Source: Gemmatimonadota bacterium (GTDB taxonomy: Bacteria > Gemmatimonadota > Gemmatimonadetes > Longimicrobiales > Gaopeijiaceae). From it: 51,876 nt of DNA. Positions 7,669 to 15,754 of this stretch are shown one piece after another. Position 1 is the first letter of the stretch, and every line of letters begins with the position of its first letter. A model generated the notes under the pieces. The model was given only the letters and a program-made list of their open reading frames with translations, did no database searches and was not told the DNA's origin. The DNA lies in contig JAGWBP010000025.1 of NCBI GenBank assembly GCA_021295835.1, forward strand, positions 1-51,876. The letters run 5' to 3'. A program made the translations under genes and the position numbers.

Positions 7669-8995
7669 TCCCCCGCCACCGCGACGCCCGCAGGGTCCGG
7701 GCGTCCCTCCGCCAGCGGTCGCCGTCCACGTACTTGGACTCGATGGCGACGTCTCCGAACTCGCGTCCCACGAAGTCGATTTCCCTTCGGGATCGCGTCC
7801 GGTGGTGCAGCACGGAGTCGAAGTCCAGGTACCCGCCGGGATCGTGGCGGGCGAACGACCGCACCAACGTCATTCCCAGTTGCTGCTCGGAGAGCTGACC
7901 GCGATCGATGGGCACGCCGGGGCGCGGCGACAGGTGCGCGTACACCGGGTCGGTGAAGTAGGTCTTCGGCTGCGCTCGAAGCAGGGGCCGGAGGTCCCGC
8001 TCCGGGTAGCACGGCCACGCGACGAACGCCTCCCGCAGCGCGGCGACGCGACGCCCCACGGTCTTGGCCCGCCCACCGATGTCCGTGGCCACGTCCTGCA
8101 GGTTCGTCGGCGACGCGACGCCCTGCGCCAATCGGCGGAGGAATGCGACGGTCTGCGACCGGGGCCACCGAGCCTGCCGGAAGGCCTCGCCCTCGATTGC
8201 GTGCAGCAGGCTCCGCCGGATCGGGTCAGGATTGCCCCGATCATGGGTGGCCACCGACTGGGGGAATCCCCCCACCTGGAGGTAGGTCTCCCATTCGTCG
8301 ATCAGATGCGGCAGCCAGGGTGCCAGAACGCGAACGGCCTCCCGGAGCACGGTGCGGTCGATGTCGGCGACCGCCAGAGCGCCGAGATCGTCCGGGGGCG
8401 TCGGGCGTGGACTCCGTTCGTCACCGCAGCGGACGCGGAAGAAGTCGCGGAAGGACATCGGCAGGAGAACCCGGTCCGAATCCGGCGCATCACCACGCCG
8501 TCCCGCCAGAGCCTTCACGGCATCGGAGAGGCCAGCGGCGGACGATCCGGTCAGGACGACGGTATCGACGGCGAACCGAGGGTCGTTGTCGCGCAGCCAT
8601 TTCACCACCGGCGGCCAGTCGTCGCGAATGGCGGTGATCTCGTCGATGAACCAGTGGCGGTGTCCGGCGGGCGTGAGCTGGCTGGCCGCTCGAACCGCCC
8701 TGCGCAGGTCCGCCGCGGCCAGATCGTCGGCCGCGATGTGGACGATCCGGCGCGGATTCTCTCCGCTCTCGATGAGGCCGCGAACCTTCTTCTTGATCTC
8801 GACCGACTTGCCGACCCGCCTGGGACCACGCAGGATGTAGAGGCCGCCCCGGAGCAGGCCGTCCAGGGCACCGGCGGAGTAGTCGAAGGGGGCGTCGGCG
8901 GCTCTCCGGAGATCGAAGTCCTGGAGCGCCCAGGCGCGGGGCCGGACCCACCAGCCAGTCTCGGCGATGATGTCGCGAAGTTCCTGGGCGGTCAA
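7580..8995 (-). CDS. AAA/DUF4143-type ATPase (first copy)
   Basis: 471 residues from TTG 8995. Walker A GPRRVGKS is at residues 57-64 and HWFIDEITAI gives Walker B near 115; FTGSS-like LTGSSAAG is the sensor region. The C-terminal half (TYFTDPVYAHL, then REIDFVGREFGDVAIESKYVDGD) matches the DUF4143/PD-(D/E)XK-like part of these stand-alone ATPases, which are widespread in accessory DNA and of unknown role. It converges on ddl with an 89-bp overlap, consistent with insertion. A palindrome at 9017-9042 precedes it. One of three complete copies in the window. Confidence 0.85.
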   Translation of the reverse strand: MTAQELRDIIAETGWWVRPRAWALQDFDLRRAADAPFDYSAGALDGLLRGGLYILRGPRRVGKSVEIKKKVRGLIESGENPRRIVHIAADDLAAADLRRAVRAASQLTPAGHRHWFIDEITAIRDDWPPVVKWLRDNDPRFAVDTVVLTGSSAAGLSDAVKALAGRRGDAPDSDRVLLPMSFRDFFRVRCGDERSPRPTPPDDLGALAVADIDRTVLREAVRVLAPWLPHLIDEWETYLQVGGFPQSVATHDRGNPDPIRRSLLHAIEGEAFRQARWPRSQTVAFLRRLAQGVASPTNLQDVATDIGGRAKTVGRRVAALREAFVAWPCYPERDLRPLLRAQPKTYFTDPVYAHLSPRPGVPIDRGQLSEQQLGMTLVRSFARHDPGGYLDFDSVLHHRTRSRREIDFVGREFGDVAIESKYVDGDRWRRDARTLRASRWRGIMATRGALDLRDPDLLVVPTGLLAWLIGS

Positions 8996-9016
8996 CGGAG
9001 TCTCAGGTTGGTAACA

Positions 9017-9042
9017 TTATGGGACACGCAATGTCCTAATAA
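9017..9042 (-). promoter_or_regulatory. Operator-like palindrome upstream of first DUF4143 ATPase
   Basis: TTAT-g-GGACA, then CGCAA, then TGTCC-t-AATAA form an inverted repeat 22 bp from the TTG start of the ATPase. CATAAT on the minus strand within it could serve as a -10 box. Autoregulation is a guess. Confidence 0.5.
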
Positions 9043-9171
9043 TAGTAGTACGCCCCGCTACGGCCCGAGCGCTCCGATCGGAATCACCCCCACGCCATCC
9101 GGCCTCGTGTACCCGTATCCGCTCGCCACTATGACTCAGGGATAGGGAGACAGATGAAGGACTGGCTGCCG

Positions 9172-9692
9172 CTATCCCGCCACCGCCCCGGCCGCCCGCA
9201 CCGCCGCCCCCACGTACCCACCCCCGAAGAGGCGCGCATGCACCAGGAGCGGGTAGAGCTGGTACGCGGGACGGCGACGCGCCTGGCCCGGCCGTAGCGG
9301 CCACTCCTCCTCGTAGCCCTCGTGGAAGGCGCGGGGAAAGCCGCCGAAGAGGCGCGACATGGCGAGGTCGACCTCGCGGTGTCCGACGTACACGGCCGGG
9401 TCGATCAGCACGGGGTCGGCACCGCCGCCAGACCCCTCCAGCCTCCGCGCGAATAGGACGTTGCCGGACCACAGGTCGCCGTGCAGGAGAGAGGGGCCGT
9501 CTTCCCGCGCGGCGGGGTTCAACAGCGCGCCGACGCTGGCGGCCGAGCTCTCGATCGTGGCCAACTGCCGGGCCGTGAGGGTGCCTCGAGCGTGGAGTTC
9601 ACGCAGCCGCCACGCGCCGGGCGCGTGCCCAGCACCCGCGACGGGTCGATTCCCGCAGCCCGGCAGGCGCTCTTCACGACAGCCCGCTCCAT
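9172..9692 (-). pseudogene. Fructosamine/ketosamine kinase, internally deleted
   Basis: The start (ATG 9692) reads MERAVVKSACRAAGIDPSRV and RPARGGCVNS, the N-terminus of fructosamine-3-kinase family proteins. At about 9592 the frame changes and the sequence jumps to HARGTLTARQLATIESS, PSLLHGDLWSGNVLF (catalytic HGDLWSGN), VLIDPAVYVGHREVDLAM and the C-terminus. About 140 residues of the kinase N-lobe, including the ATP-binding region, are missing, so it cannot be a working protein-deglycating kinase. It starts 4 nt after the phosphatase stop, the common FN3K-phosphatase pairing. Confidence 0.85.
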
Positions 9693-9696
9693 CGGG

Positions 9697-10212
9697 TCAG
9701 TCGCGGTCCGCCAACTCGTCGAGAAGGCCGCTACACGCACGCTCCAGGATGCGGAAGACGCGCTCGAAGCCCCCGGGGCCGCCGTAGTAGGGATCCGGCA
9801 CGTCGGGGTCGCGCGCGCCGGGGTCGTAGTCGCGCATCATGACGATCTCGGCGAGGCCGCCCCGGAGCCGCCTCCGCAGGCGCTCCAGGGAACGCCGGTT
9901 GCTGCGGTCCATCGCGACGATGATGTCGAAGCGCTCGAAGTCGCGGGGCGTGACCTGGCGGGCGAACCCCGTCAGCCCGATGCCGTGATCCGCAGCCACC
10001 GCCGCCGATCGGGAGTCGGCCGGCTCGCCGGAGTGGTAGGCGGCGGTGCCAGCGGAGTCGACATGGAACTCGCCTTCAACTCCGCGCTCCTTCGCCAGGG
10101 CGGCGAAGATTCCCTCGGCCAACGGGGAGCGACAGATATTTCCGAGGCAGACGAAGAGGACGGAGACGGGAGCGCCGGACACGTCTGGAAGATGGCCGGA
10201 CGGCGGTTGCAC
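9697..10212 (-). CDS. Low molecular weight protein-tyrosine phosphatase
   Basis: 171 residues from TTG 10212; a GTG at 10182 (VSGAPVSVLFVCLGN) is an equally good start. The P-loop CLGNICRS (C-x5-R-S) and the general-acid loop VPDPYYGG are both intact, so it should be active. These enzymes dephosphorylate protein tyrosines, and bacterial pairs with fructosamine kinase are frequent. Here the downstream kinase is broken, leaving the phosphatase alone. Confidence 0.93.
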   Translation of the reverse strand: MQPPSGHLPDVSGAPVSVLFVCLGNICRSPLAEGIFAALAKERGVEGEFHVDSAGTAAYHSGEPADSRSAAVAADHGIGLTGFARQVTPRDFERFDIIVAMDRSNRRSLERLRRRLRGGLAEIVMMRDYDPGARDPDVPDPYYGGPGGFERVFRILERACSGLLDELADRD

Positions 10213-10316
10213 GCCAAGGAGAACCGCTTCAATGGGACCCCGGCCGATTCACCCGGGAAATCTTCCTCTCCGAGCCATTGGTTGCCGTCCCCGACTGCGA
10301 GCGGTTCCGCCGCCCG

Positions 10317-10778
10317 CTATGGGCTCGGGTCCGCCGGGTCAGGCGGATCGGTCACGCGTCGCCAGGGGGTGAAGGCGGGGACGCCGAGATCGAGGTAGGC
10401 GCGGATGGACCGGGCGCAGAGGGTGAGGGCGTGGACCCGGGCGGTGGCGGCGAGGAGGAGGTCGGACCGGCCGGTGTGGCCCACGGTTGCGCCGCGTTGC
10501 CTTCGGAGGCGCATCGACTCGAGAACGATCTCCTCCGTCACGGGCAGGACTCGTCCCGCGAACCAGGGGCGGAGCGACTGGTCGAGCCAGACGCCGATTT
10601 CGGTGCGGAGCTCCGGTGCGGAGCGCCGCTCGCAGCGGTGGCGGATCGCCGCGATGGTTGCCTCGCTCAGGAAGAGGGATTCCCGGGGCTGGGCGTCCGA
10701 CCACGCCGCCACCTTCGGGTCGGGATTGGCGCTACGGAGCTCGAGTAGGACCGACGCGTCCAGCAGCCAGCCGGTCAC
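10317..10778 (-). CDS. VapC-like PIN-domain toxin
   Basis: 153 residues. PIN ribonucleases cleave RNA when free of their antitoxin. The acidic metal-binding residues are visible: the Asp in WLLDASVLLEL (residue 7), the Glu in FLSEATIAAIR (about 39) and the Asp in TGRSDLLLAATA (about 104). The GTG start lies 1 nt after the stop of the antitoxin gene, so the two are translated together. A second, broken copy lies at 22640-22843. Confidence 0.88.
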   Translation of the reverse strand: MTGWLLDASVLLELRSANPDPKVAAWSDAQPRESLFLSEATIAAIRHRCERRSAPELRTEIGVWLDQSLRPWFAGRVLPVTEEIVLESMRLRRQRGATVGHTGRSDLLLAATARVHALTLCARSIRAYLDLGVPAFTPWRRVTDPPDPADPSP

Positions 10779-10779
10779 G

Positions 10780-11076
10780 TCACTCGTCGCCCGCGCGGAA
10801 CCGCCGCCCTCCGCCCCGCCTCTCCACCAGGCGGGTCAACGGCGAATCGGCGACGAGCTCGCGCAGGGAGGGGGAGATGTCGCGGGCCGTCAGTCGCTCG
10901 AATTCGGTGCTCCCGACGATCACGACGGCGTCGTGGCCGTGGACGGTCACGCGTTGGGCTTGGCCCGACCGGGCGAGGCGGACCACTTCGGAGAACCGCG
11001 CCTTGGCACGGCCGAGGGGCCATGCGGGGTGGGGTGGAGTGCTGGCCTCGGGCTCTGAGGAAACGGGTCTCTGCAT
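10780..11076 (-). CDS. Phd/YefM-type antitoxin (partner of VapC)
   Basis: 98 residues from ATG 11076, preceded by AGAGGA. The sequence PLGRAKARFSEVVRLARSGQAQRVTVHGHDAVVIVGSTEFERL is a classic Phd/YefM DNA-binding fold, with a C-terminal toxin-binding tail ending in FRAGDE. It would repress its own operon through the palindrome at 11103-11122 and neutralise the PIN toxin. Confidence 0.88.
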   Translation of the reverse strand: MQRPVSSEPEASTPPHPAWPLGRAKARFSEVVRLARSGQAQRVTVHGHDAVVIVGSTEFERLTARDISPSLRELVADSPLTRLVERRGGGRRFRAGDE

Positions 11077-11102
11077 GGTGGCGGTCCTCTTCGAGTCGGC
11101 GA

Positions 11103-11122
11103 GAATATGACTAATATAGTCA
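11103..11122 (-). promoter_or_regulatory. TGACYA-N3-TRGTCATATT operator/promoter, copy a
   Basis: On the minus strand it reads TGACTATATTAGTCATATTC, a 15-bp palindrome followed by a CATATT -10-like box, 27 bp ahead of the antitoxin ATG. Four more copies occur in the window. This one is in the expected place for a Phd operator. Confidence 0.7.
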
Positions 11123-11170
11123 AAAGTCGTCGTTCCGAGGACTGGACACATCATCGACGACCGATTGCCG

Positions 11171-11213
11171 ATTGTCATTTAACTTGACAATTTGCAAGGT
11201 TTTCGACGATACT
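11171..11213 (+). promoter_or_regulatory. Promoter with overlapping inverted repeat for second DUF4143 ATPase
   Basis: TTGACA at 11184-11189 and GATACT at 11208-11213 are 18 bp apart and form a good sigma70-type promoter. ATTGTCA (11171-11177) and TGACAAT (11185-11191) make a perfect 7-bp inverted repeat over the -35 box, as expected for an operator. ATTTGCAAGG at 11190-11199 recurs upstream of the third ATPase. Confidence 0.6.
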
Positions 11214-11257
11214 GTTCTCTTTCCACTCTCCGACACCCCCTCCCAGACACCCGCCGC

Positions 11258-12430
11258 ATGCCAATCATCGACCGCAACTTGGCCACCTCGCTCCTGGACC
11301 GGATGCGCCACTACCCGGTCGTGACCGTCACCGGTCCCCGGCAGTCGGGCAAGACCACGCTGTGCCGCACCGTCCTTCCCGATCGGCCATACGTCTCGCT
11401 GGAGGGCATGGACGTGCGGATCTACGCACGCGAAGATCCCCGGGGGTTCCTGCGCGAGTACAGCGACGGTGCGGTGATCGACGAGGTGCAGCGGGCGCCG
11501 GAACTGACCTCCTACCTCCAGGAGGTGATTGACGACGATCCCGCGCCGGGCCGTTTCGTCCTGACGGGTTCACAGCACTTCGGTCTGGGCGAGGCGGTCA
11601 GCCAGTCGCTTGCCGGCCGCGTCGGCGTGCTCTACCTGCTGCCGCCCGGCCTGGACGAGCTGGCCCGCTTCGGGCGACCGTCGCCGAGCCTGCTAGAGGT
11701 GCTGTGGACGGGTGCCTATCCGCGGATTCACGACCGCCAGATACCGGCCGACGTGTGGCTGAGGGACTATTTCACGACCTACGTCGAGCGCGACGTGCGC
11801 TCGCTGCGCAATGTCACCGACCTGGAGGCATTCTCCGCCTTCGTGCGCTTGGCGGCGGGCCGGACCGCTTCGGAAGTCAGCCTGTCCGCGCTGGCCAGCG
11901 ACATCGGGGTGCGCCACAACACCATTCGTGCCTGGCTTTCCGTGCTGGATGCGAGCTTCCTGTGCTTTCGCATGCCCGCCTACCGAAGCAATGTGCGGAG
12001 ACGCTGGATCAGGGCTCCTAAGTTCCATTTCCTGGACTCGGGTCTGGCGTGTCACCTTCTGGGGATCCGGTCCCCCGAGGAATTGCGGCACCATCCCCTG
12101 CGGGGCCCGATCTTCGAGAGCTGGGTGGCGTGCGAGGTCTTCAAGGCGGTGACGCACCGGGGTGAGGAGCCCCGCTTGCGGCACTACCGGGCCGCGGGGA
12201 CGGAGGTCGACCTAGTCGCCGATCGCGGTTCCGCGCTGATACTGGCCGAGGCCAAATCGGGAGCGACGATCACACCCCGCTTCTTCGGGGGGATCCGGAG
12301 GCTGGGTCGGGAGCTCGAGGACGCCGGATACACCGTGGAGCGACGCCTGGTCTACGGTGGCGACCGCCGGCAGTCGCGAAGCGGGACGGAGGTAATCCCG
12401 TGGAACCGCCTGCTGGAACTCGCCTGGTAA
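11258..12430 (+). CDS. AAA_14/DUF4143 ATPase (second copy)
   Basis: 390 residues from ATG 11258. Walker A is TGPRQSGKTT (residues 26-33), Walker B GAVIDEVQRAPEL, sensor FVLTGSQHF. After a winged-helix-like middle (LASDIGVRHNTIRAWLSVL) the C-terminal DUF4143 nuclease-like domain has GPIFESWVACEVFKA, AAGTEVDLVAD and ALILAEAKSG, where E-x-D-x8-E-x-K resembles a PD-(D/E)XK site. Full length and apparently intact. No partner gene is evident, and the role of this family is unknown. Confidence 0.93.
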   Translation: MPIIDRNLATSLLDRMRHYPVVTVTGPRQSGKTTLCRTVLPDRPYVSLEGMDVRIYAREDPRGFLREYSDGAVIDEVQRAPELTSYLQEVIDDDPAPGRFVLTGSQHFGLGEAVSQSLAGRVGVLYLLPPGLDELARFGRPSPSLLEVLWTGAYPRIHDRQIPADVWLRDYFTTYVERDVRSLRNVTDLEAFSAFVRLAAGRTASEVSLSALASDIGVRHNTIRAWLSVLDASFLCFRMPAYRSNVRRRWIRAPKFHFLDSGLACHLLGIRSPEELRHHPLRGPIFESWVACEVFKAVTHRGEEPRLRHYRAAGTEVDLVADRGSALILAEAKSGATITPRFFGGIRRLGRELEDAGYTVERRLVYGGDRRQSRSGTEVIPWNRLLELAW

Positions 12431-12596
12431 CCCGCCCGAAGATCCAGAAGTCCAGCCGCGCGTCCACCCCCGCGCCCGTCTCGACCTCCACCTTCACCGG
12501 CGCGCTCAACCCGCCCGGCACCCGGACACCGGGAGCGAGCTAGGCTAGTGCTAGCTTCGTATCTAGTCATCATCGCACCATGGAAGGACGACAGTC

Positions 12597-12830
12597 ATGG
12601 TCACAGTCAACGTGCACGAAGCCAAGACCCATCTCTCCCGGCTGCTGGCGCGGGTGGAGACGGGAGAGGAAATCGTCGTTGCCCGGCGGGGCAGGCCCGT
12701 CGCGCGGCTGGTCGCCTACGCTCCACGCGGTCGGCGGCGGCCGGACGTACTCAAGGGAAAGGTCGTCGTCCCAGACAGCTTCTTCGATCCGTTGCCTGCG
12801 GAGGAGCTGCGGTCATGGGAGGGCGAATAG
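12597..12830 (+). CDS. Phd/YefM-type antitoxin without toxin
   Basis: 77 residues from ATG 12597, with AAGGAC upstream. MVTVNVHEAKTHLSRLLARV and GEEIVVARRGRPVARLVAY are typical of antitoxins that precede PIN toxins. No PIN gene follows: the next 70 bp have no toxin-like frame, and the next operator-like site comes at 12893. It is probably an orphan left after toxin loss. Confidence 0.85.
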   Translation: MVTVNVHEAKTHLSRLLARVETGEEIVVARRGRPVARLVAYAPRGRRRPDVLKGKVVVPDSFFDPLPAEELRSWEGE

Positions 12831-12892
12831 CACAGGCTCGGCAGGCTTCCCGGAGCCAAGGCCGTCGCACCCGGATCACTCCGAAGCCATTG

Positions 12893-12912
12893 TGACTAAA
12901 ATGGTCATATTG
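12893..12912 (+). promoter_or_regulatory. TGACYA-N3-TRGTCATATT operator/promoter, copy b
   Basis: Plus-strand TGACTAAAATGGTCATATTG. It is identical over 20 bp to the minus-strand reading of copy e (23756-23775). Here it overlaps the likely start of the beta-propeller lipoprotein rather than a toxin-antitoxin gene. Confidence 0.65.
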
Positions 12913-14265
12913 AACGACCTTCGTGCCGGAGGGCCAAACGGTTTTCAGGCGGTAGGGCTGCGGTCATGCGAAGGCGGAGTAGCTCCGTTCGTCCGCGCCT
13001 GCCTCTTCGCTTTGGCGTCGCTGCACCTCGCTTGCGGCGAGGTCTCGGACTCACCGGACGCGACCGGCCCGGTCGTCGAGACCGAGACCATCGGCGACAC
13101 GACCGTGGTCAGGACCGTCAGCGGCAGCGTCTGGAAGGGAACCGCGACGCTCGTGCCGGAAGTCGCGGTCGGCGAATTGGATGGACCAGAGGAGTACCTC
13201 TTCGGTTCTGTGCGTGCGATCACGGTCGACGATGACCACAACTTCTACATCCTGGATGGGCAGGCCGGCAATGTTCGCGTCTTCGATTCATCCGGCAGCC
13301 ACGTCAGGACGCTGGGGAGGGAGGGCGAGGGGCCGGGCGAGTTCAAGGTGCCGATCGGAATTGCCATTTCCGACGGCCGCGTTCTGGTGAGGGATCCAGC
13401 GAACGCGCGCGTGCAACTGTTTCACCTCGAGACTTGGGAGGCCGAGGAGTGGCGGTACGGGCCGAGTATCGTCTACATGAATTCCCCGCTGTACACGGAT
13501 GACCAGGGCAGGATCTATGTAGGCACCGCCACTTTTGACGAGAATCGCTTCATCGTCATGGGCCCCGATGGCACGCATCTCGATACGATCCCGGCCCCCG
13601 ATTCGCCTCCCGGCTTCGACGACGGGGCATGCTCCCTTCGCTCCGAGAGGGAGACTGCCGACGGGGGTTGGATTTCCGTCGGCGCAACCGTTCCGTTCTG
13701 TCCGGACTGGGAGTGGACGCTCCACCCTACGGGCCACTTCCTGTCGGGCCTGTCCACGGCATACCGGATCGACCTCGAGCAGGACAGTGGCGTGCTTCGC
13801 ATCGAGAGGAACTACACACCGGTGGCGGTCTCGGACGAAGAACGCAACCACCACCGACAACCCATTGTGGACCGGATGCGCCGGTTCGATGCGGAGTGGA
13901 GCTGGGACGGTCCCGGCATACCGGATCACAAGCCGCCCTTCCGGAGCCTTCGCGCCGGGACCGATGGCCGTATCTGGGTGCGGCTCTGGACGGAGGGGCG
14001 GCGAGTCCCGAATGAGAACCACGACCCGAGCGATCCCGAGTCCGCTCCGTACACCTGGGTCGAGCCGATCCGCTACGACGTGTTCGAAGCCGACGGAACG
14101 TACCTTGGCGCGGTGGAGATGCCCGATGGATTCAGCCTGGCGGCTCCGCCCGTCTTCGGTCGCTCATTCGTATGGGCGGTTGAGCGGGGCGATCTGGATG
14201 TACAGCGGGTGCGTCGGTATCGGATCGCGTCCACTGCCGGCGGGCCAAGGGTTCCGAAGCCGTGA
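12901..14265 (+). CDS. Six-bladed beta-propeller lipoprotein
   Basis: About 454 residues. FVRACLFALASLHLACGEV is a lipoprotein signal with the lipidated cysteine in LAC. Blades are recognisable from repeats such as AITVDDDHNFYILDGQAGNVRVFDSSG, HVRTLGREGEGPGEFKVPIGIAI and LRAGTDGRIWVRLW, the NHL-like 6-bladed propeller pattern common in Gemmatimonadota and Bacteroidota exported proteins. Function is unknown. The start is uncertain: ATG 12901 lies inside operator copy b and gives an unusually long leader before the signal peptide; TTG 12910 is an alternative. Confidence 0.85.
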   Translation: MVILNDLRAGGPNGFQAVGLRSCEGGVAPFVRACLFALASLHLACGEVSDSPDATGPVVETETIGDTTVVRTVSGSVWKGTATLVPEVAVGELDGPEEYLFGSVRAITVDDDHNFYILDGQAGNVRVFDSSGSHVRTLGREGEGPGEFKVPIGIAISDGRVLVRDPANARVQLFHLETWEAEEWRYGPSIVYMNSPLYTDDQGRIYVGTATFDENRFIVMGPDGTHLDTIPAPDSPPGFDDGACSLRSERETADGGWISVGATVPFCPDWEWTLHPTGHFLSGLSTAYRIDLEQDSGVLRIERNYTPVAVSDEERNHHRQPIVDRMRRFDAEWSWDGPGIPDHKPPFRSLRAGTDGRIWVRLWTEGRRVPNENHDPSDPESAPYTWVEPIRYDVFEADGTYLGAVEMPDGFSLAAPPVFGRSFVWAVERGDLDVQRVRRYRIASTAGGPRVPKP

Positions 14266-14565
14266 GACAATTCACCGTTGTGATCGAACGGAATCTCAGC
14301 AATGTCGCAGGCAGATGCGCCCCGGCTGCAATTCGCCGGAGCAAGGGCGATGGGGACGGTCCGCGGCGCGGGTCTCCGCACAGACGGGTGAATATGACCA
14401 ATGTGGTCAGAATTGAACCTCGCGCCTAGTGCGGGAGCTCACTCGCAAGCGAGCACTCCGGACGAACTCTCCGAGAACCTCCGCGAGGTCATCGCGATGC
14501 TGCCGGAAGACGGACTTCCTGAGCTGGAGGCCGAATTCGCTGGAATTCGGATGATCACGGCCTGA
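14262..14565 (+). pseudogene. HicB-family antitoxin remnant (split)
   Basis: A GTG at 14262 overlaps the propeller stop and encodes VRQFTVVIERN, the start of the intact HicB at 22984. The frame then becomes unrelated until 14434-14565, which encodes GAHSQASTPDELSENLREV to AGIRMITA, the HicB C-terminus. About 130 bp of foreign sequence carrying operator copy c separates the halves. Confidence 0.75.
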
Positions 14566-14568
14566 CAA
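14328..14568 (+). repeat. 240-bp repeat unit containing operator and hicB 3' part, copy 1
   Basis: About 240 bp that match 22260-22499 almost base for base (I estimate over 90 percent by eye). It runs from GCAATTCGCCGGAGCA through operator copy c to the hicB stop region. Confidence 0.75.
14390..14409 (-). promoter_or_regulatory. TGACYA-N3-TRGTCATATT operator/promoter, copy c
   Basis: Minus strand TGACCACATTGGTCATATTC. It lies within the first 240-bp repeat unit and points away from the hicB remnant. No intact gene follows it in the direction of the -10-like ATATT. Confidence 0.6.
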
Positions 14569-15001
14569 TCGAGTGTCTCGTCCGCGAGGCACCCGCCGGC
14601 GATGCGCCCTCGCCGAAGCAGTTCAGGCGACCGGCTTCGAAACGTCGATCACGCGGACCACGGCGGGCACCCCCGGCGGCACGAAGCGCGTTTCCGTCGG
14701 CACGGATCTCCGCCGACCCGCACGCTCACGAGCAGGCGCGAACTTGCGGGACGTAGCTGCATCCGGCCCTGTCGTCCACGTCGCGCCGCAAGAGCCACTA
14801 CCGGGGCGAGGAGATCAGGAAGCGCGAGAAGGGGGTCGATGCTGCTGCTCGTCGGGCCGCGCACCGGATCGGTCGGTTCCTCTCTCTCCCGTTGTCTCGG
14901 TTCTCAAGGCTTGCGCTTCCCGAGCGGGGGCGGTTACCGTGTCGGGGAGGCCTTGGGGGACGGATGCTCGCCGGAAATTCCCGAGAAGAAGGAGACGCGA
15001 A
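14566..15001. other. Intergenic stretch without recognisable gene
   Basis: About 430 bp with only unconvincing open frames on both strands. The last 20 bp hold a strong ribosome site (GAAGGAG) for the small membrane protein. I recognise no transposon ends or RNA. Confidence 0.5.
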
Positions 15002-15523
15002 ATGTCTAATTGCAAGGTGCCGTGGTGGACCAATGTGAGCGAAAGATCGCTTCTTGCGTGCTGTTGGGTAGTATTTCTAGGGGGTTTGTCACTATTATTG
15101 TGGGGCGATGCGATTGAGCCAGGGTGGATCGCTGAGGTTATTACCCTTATCCTAGCGTTTTTTATGCTTGCGTTGGTGTTTGTGGTCGGATACTCCGTTA
15201 AATGGGAGAGGAAGCCGAGGCCGCCCCGCCCCTTGCCGAACAGTTCCGCAATGAGTGTCTCTAATTGCAAGGTGCCGTGGTGGACCAATGTGGGCGAAAG
15301 ATCGCTTCTTAGGTGCCTTGGGATAGTATTTCTAGGGTATTTGTCACTATCATTGTGGGGCGATGCGATTGAGCCAGGGTGGATCGCTGAGGTTATTACC
15401 CTTATCCTAGCGTTTTTTTTCTTGCGTTGGCGTTTGTGGTCGGATGCTCCGTTAAATGGGAGAGGAAGAGTTAGCGGCTTCCAGACCCTTGGAGGTCCGC
15501 CACCTGGACCACGACCGGGCTAA
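15002..15523 (+). CDS. Small membrane protein, internally duplicated
   Basis: 173 residues from ATG 15002 with GAAGGAG 7 nt upstream. It consists of two copies of one unit (SNCKVPWWTNVxERSLL, a membrane segment LGGLSLLLWGDAIEPGW, then EVITLILAFF). Copy 1 continues MLALVFVVGYSVKWERK; copy 2 is shifted by one base in a T tract and continues in the wrong frame. An ATG at 15251 could start copy 2 alone. Base composition is more AT-rich than the surroundings. I do not recognise the family. Confidence 0.6.
   Translation: MSNCKVPWWTNVSERSLLACCWVVFLGGLSLLLWGDAIEPGWIAEVITLILAFFMLALVFVVGYSVKWERKPRPPRPLPNSSAMSVSNCKVPWWTNVGERSLLRCLGIVFLGYLSLSLWGDAIEPGWIAEVITLILAFFFLRWRLWSDAPLNGRGRVSGFQTLGGPPPGPRPG
15005..15468 (+). 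repeat. Tandem duplication of about 210 bp
   Basis: 15005-15214 and 15260-15468 are nearly identical, starting TCTAATTGCAAGGTGCCGTGG in each case and ending GGGAGAGGAAG. The copies are separated by 45 bp. The second lacks one base where copy 1 has TTTTTTATGC and copy 2 TTTTTTTTC. Confidence 0.85.
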
Positions 15524-15544
15524 CAACGAGGTCGCCAACCTGCA

Positions 15545-15722
15545 ATGACAGAGGGGCAGAGACTGCGGGCGAAGCTGGCGGAGGCGAAGCGACTCCGAAC
15601 TCAAGATCAGGATCAAGGCGATCTGGCGCGACAGCGACGAGACCTACGGCTGCCCGCTGATCCACGCGGCGCTCCTGGCCGGCGGCGCGCGTGTGAGCCG
15701 GAAGCGGGTGGCGGCGGGCCAA
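15545..15722 (+). mobile_element. IS3-family transposase remnant (orfA end and orfB start)
   Basis: 15545 onward reads TEGQRLRAKLAEAKRLRTQ, like the coiled C-terminus of an IS3 OrfA. In the next frame (15600 on) IKAIWRDSDETYGCPLIHA and GARVSRKRVA match the N-terminal HTH_21 region of IS3 OrfB (tYGxxxIhxxL-x-x-G-x-x-VsrkRV). It then breaks off into a hicB-like start. No terminal repeats or catalytic DDE part remain. Confidence 0.65.
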
Positions 15723-15754
15723 GGGTTGCGAAGCCGTGAAGACAGTTCACCGTT

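Noticed and set aside
7577..9145. 522-codon plus-strand frame
   Set aside because: Antisense shadow of the first DUF4143 ATPase.
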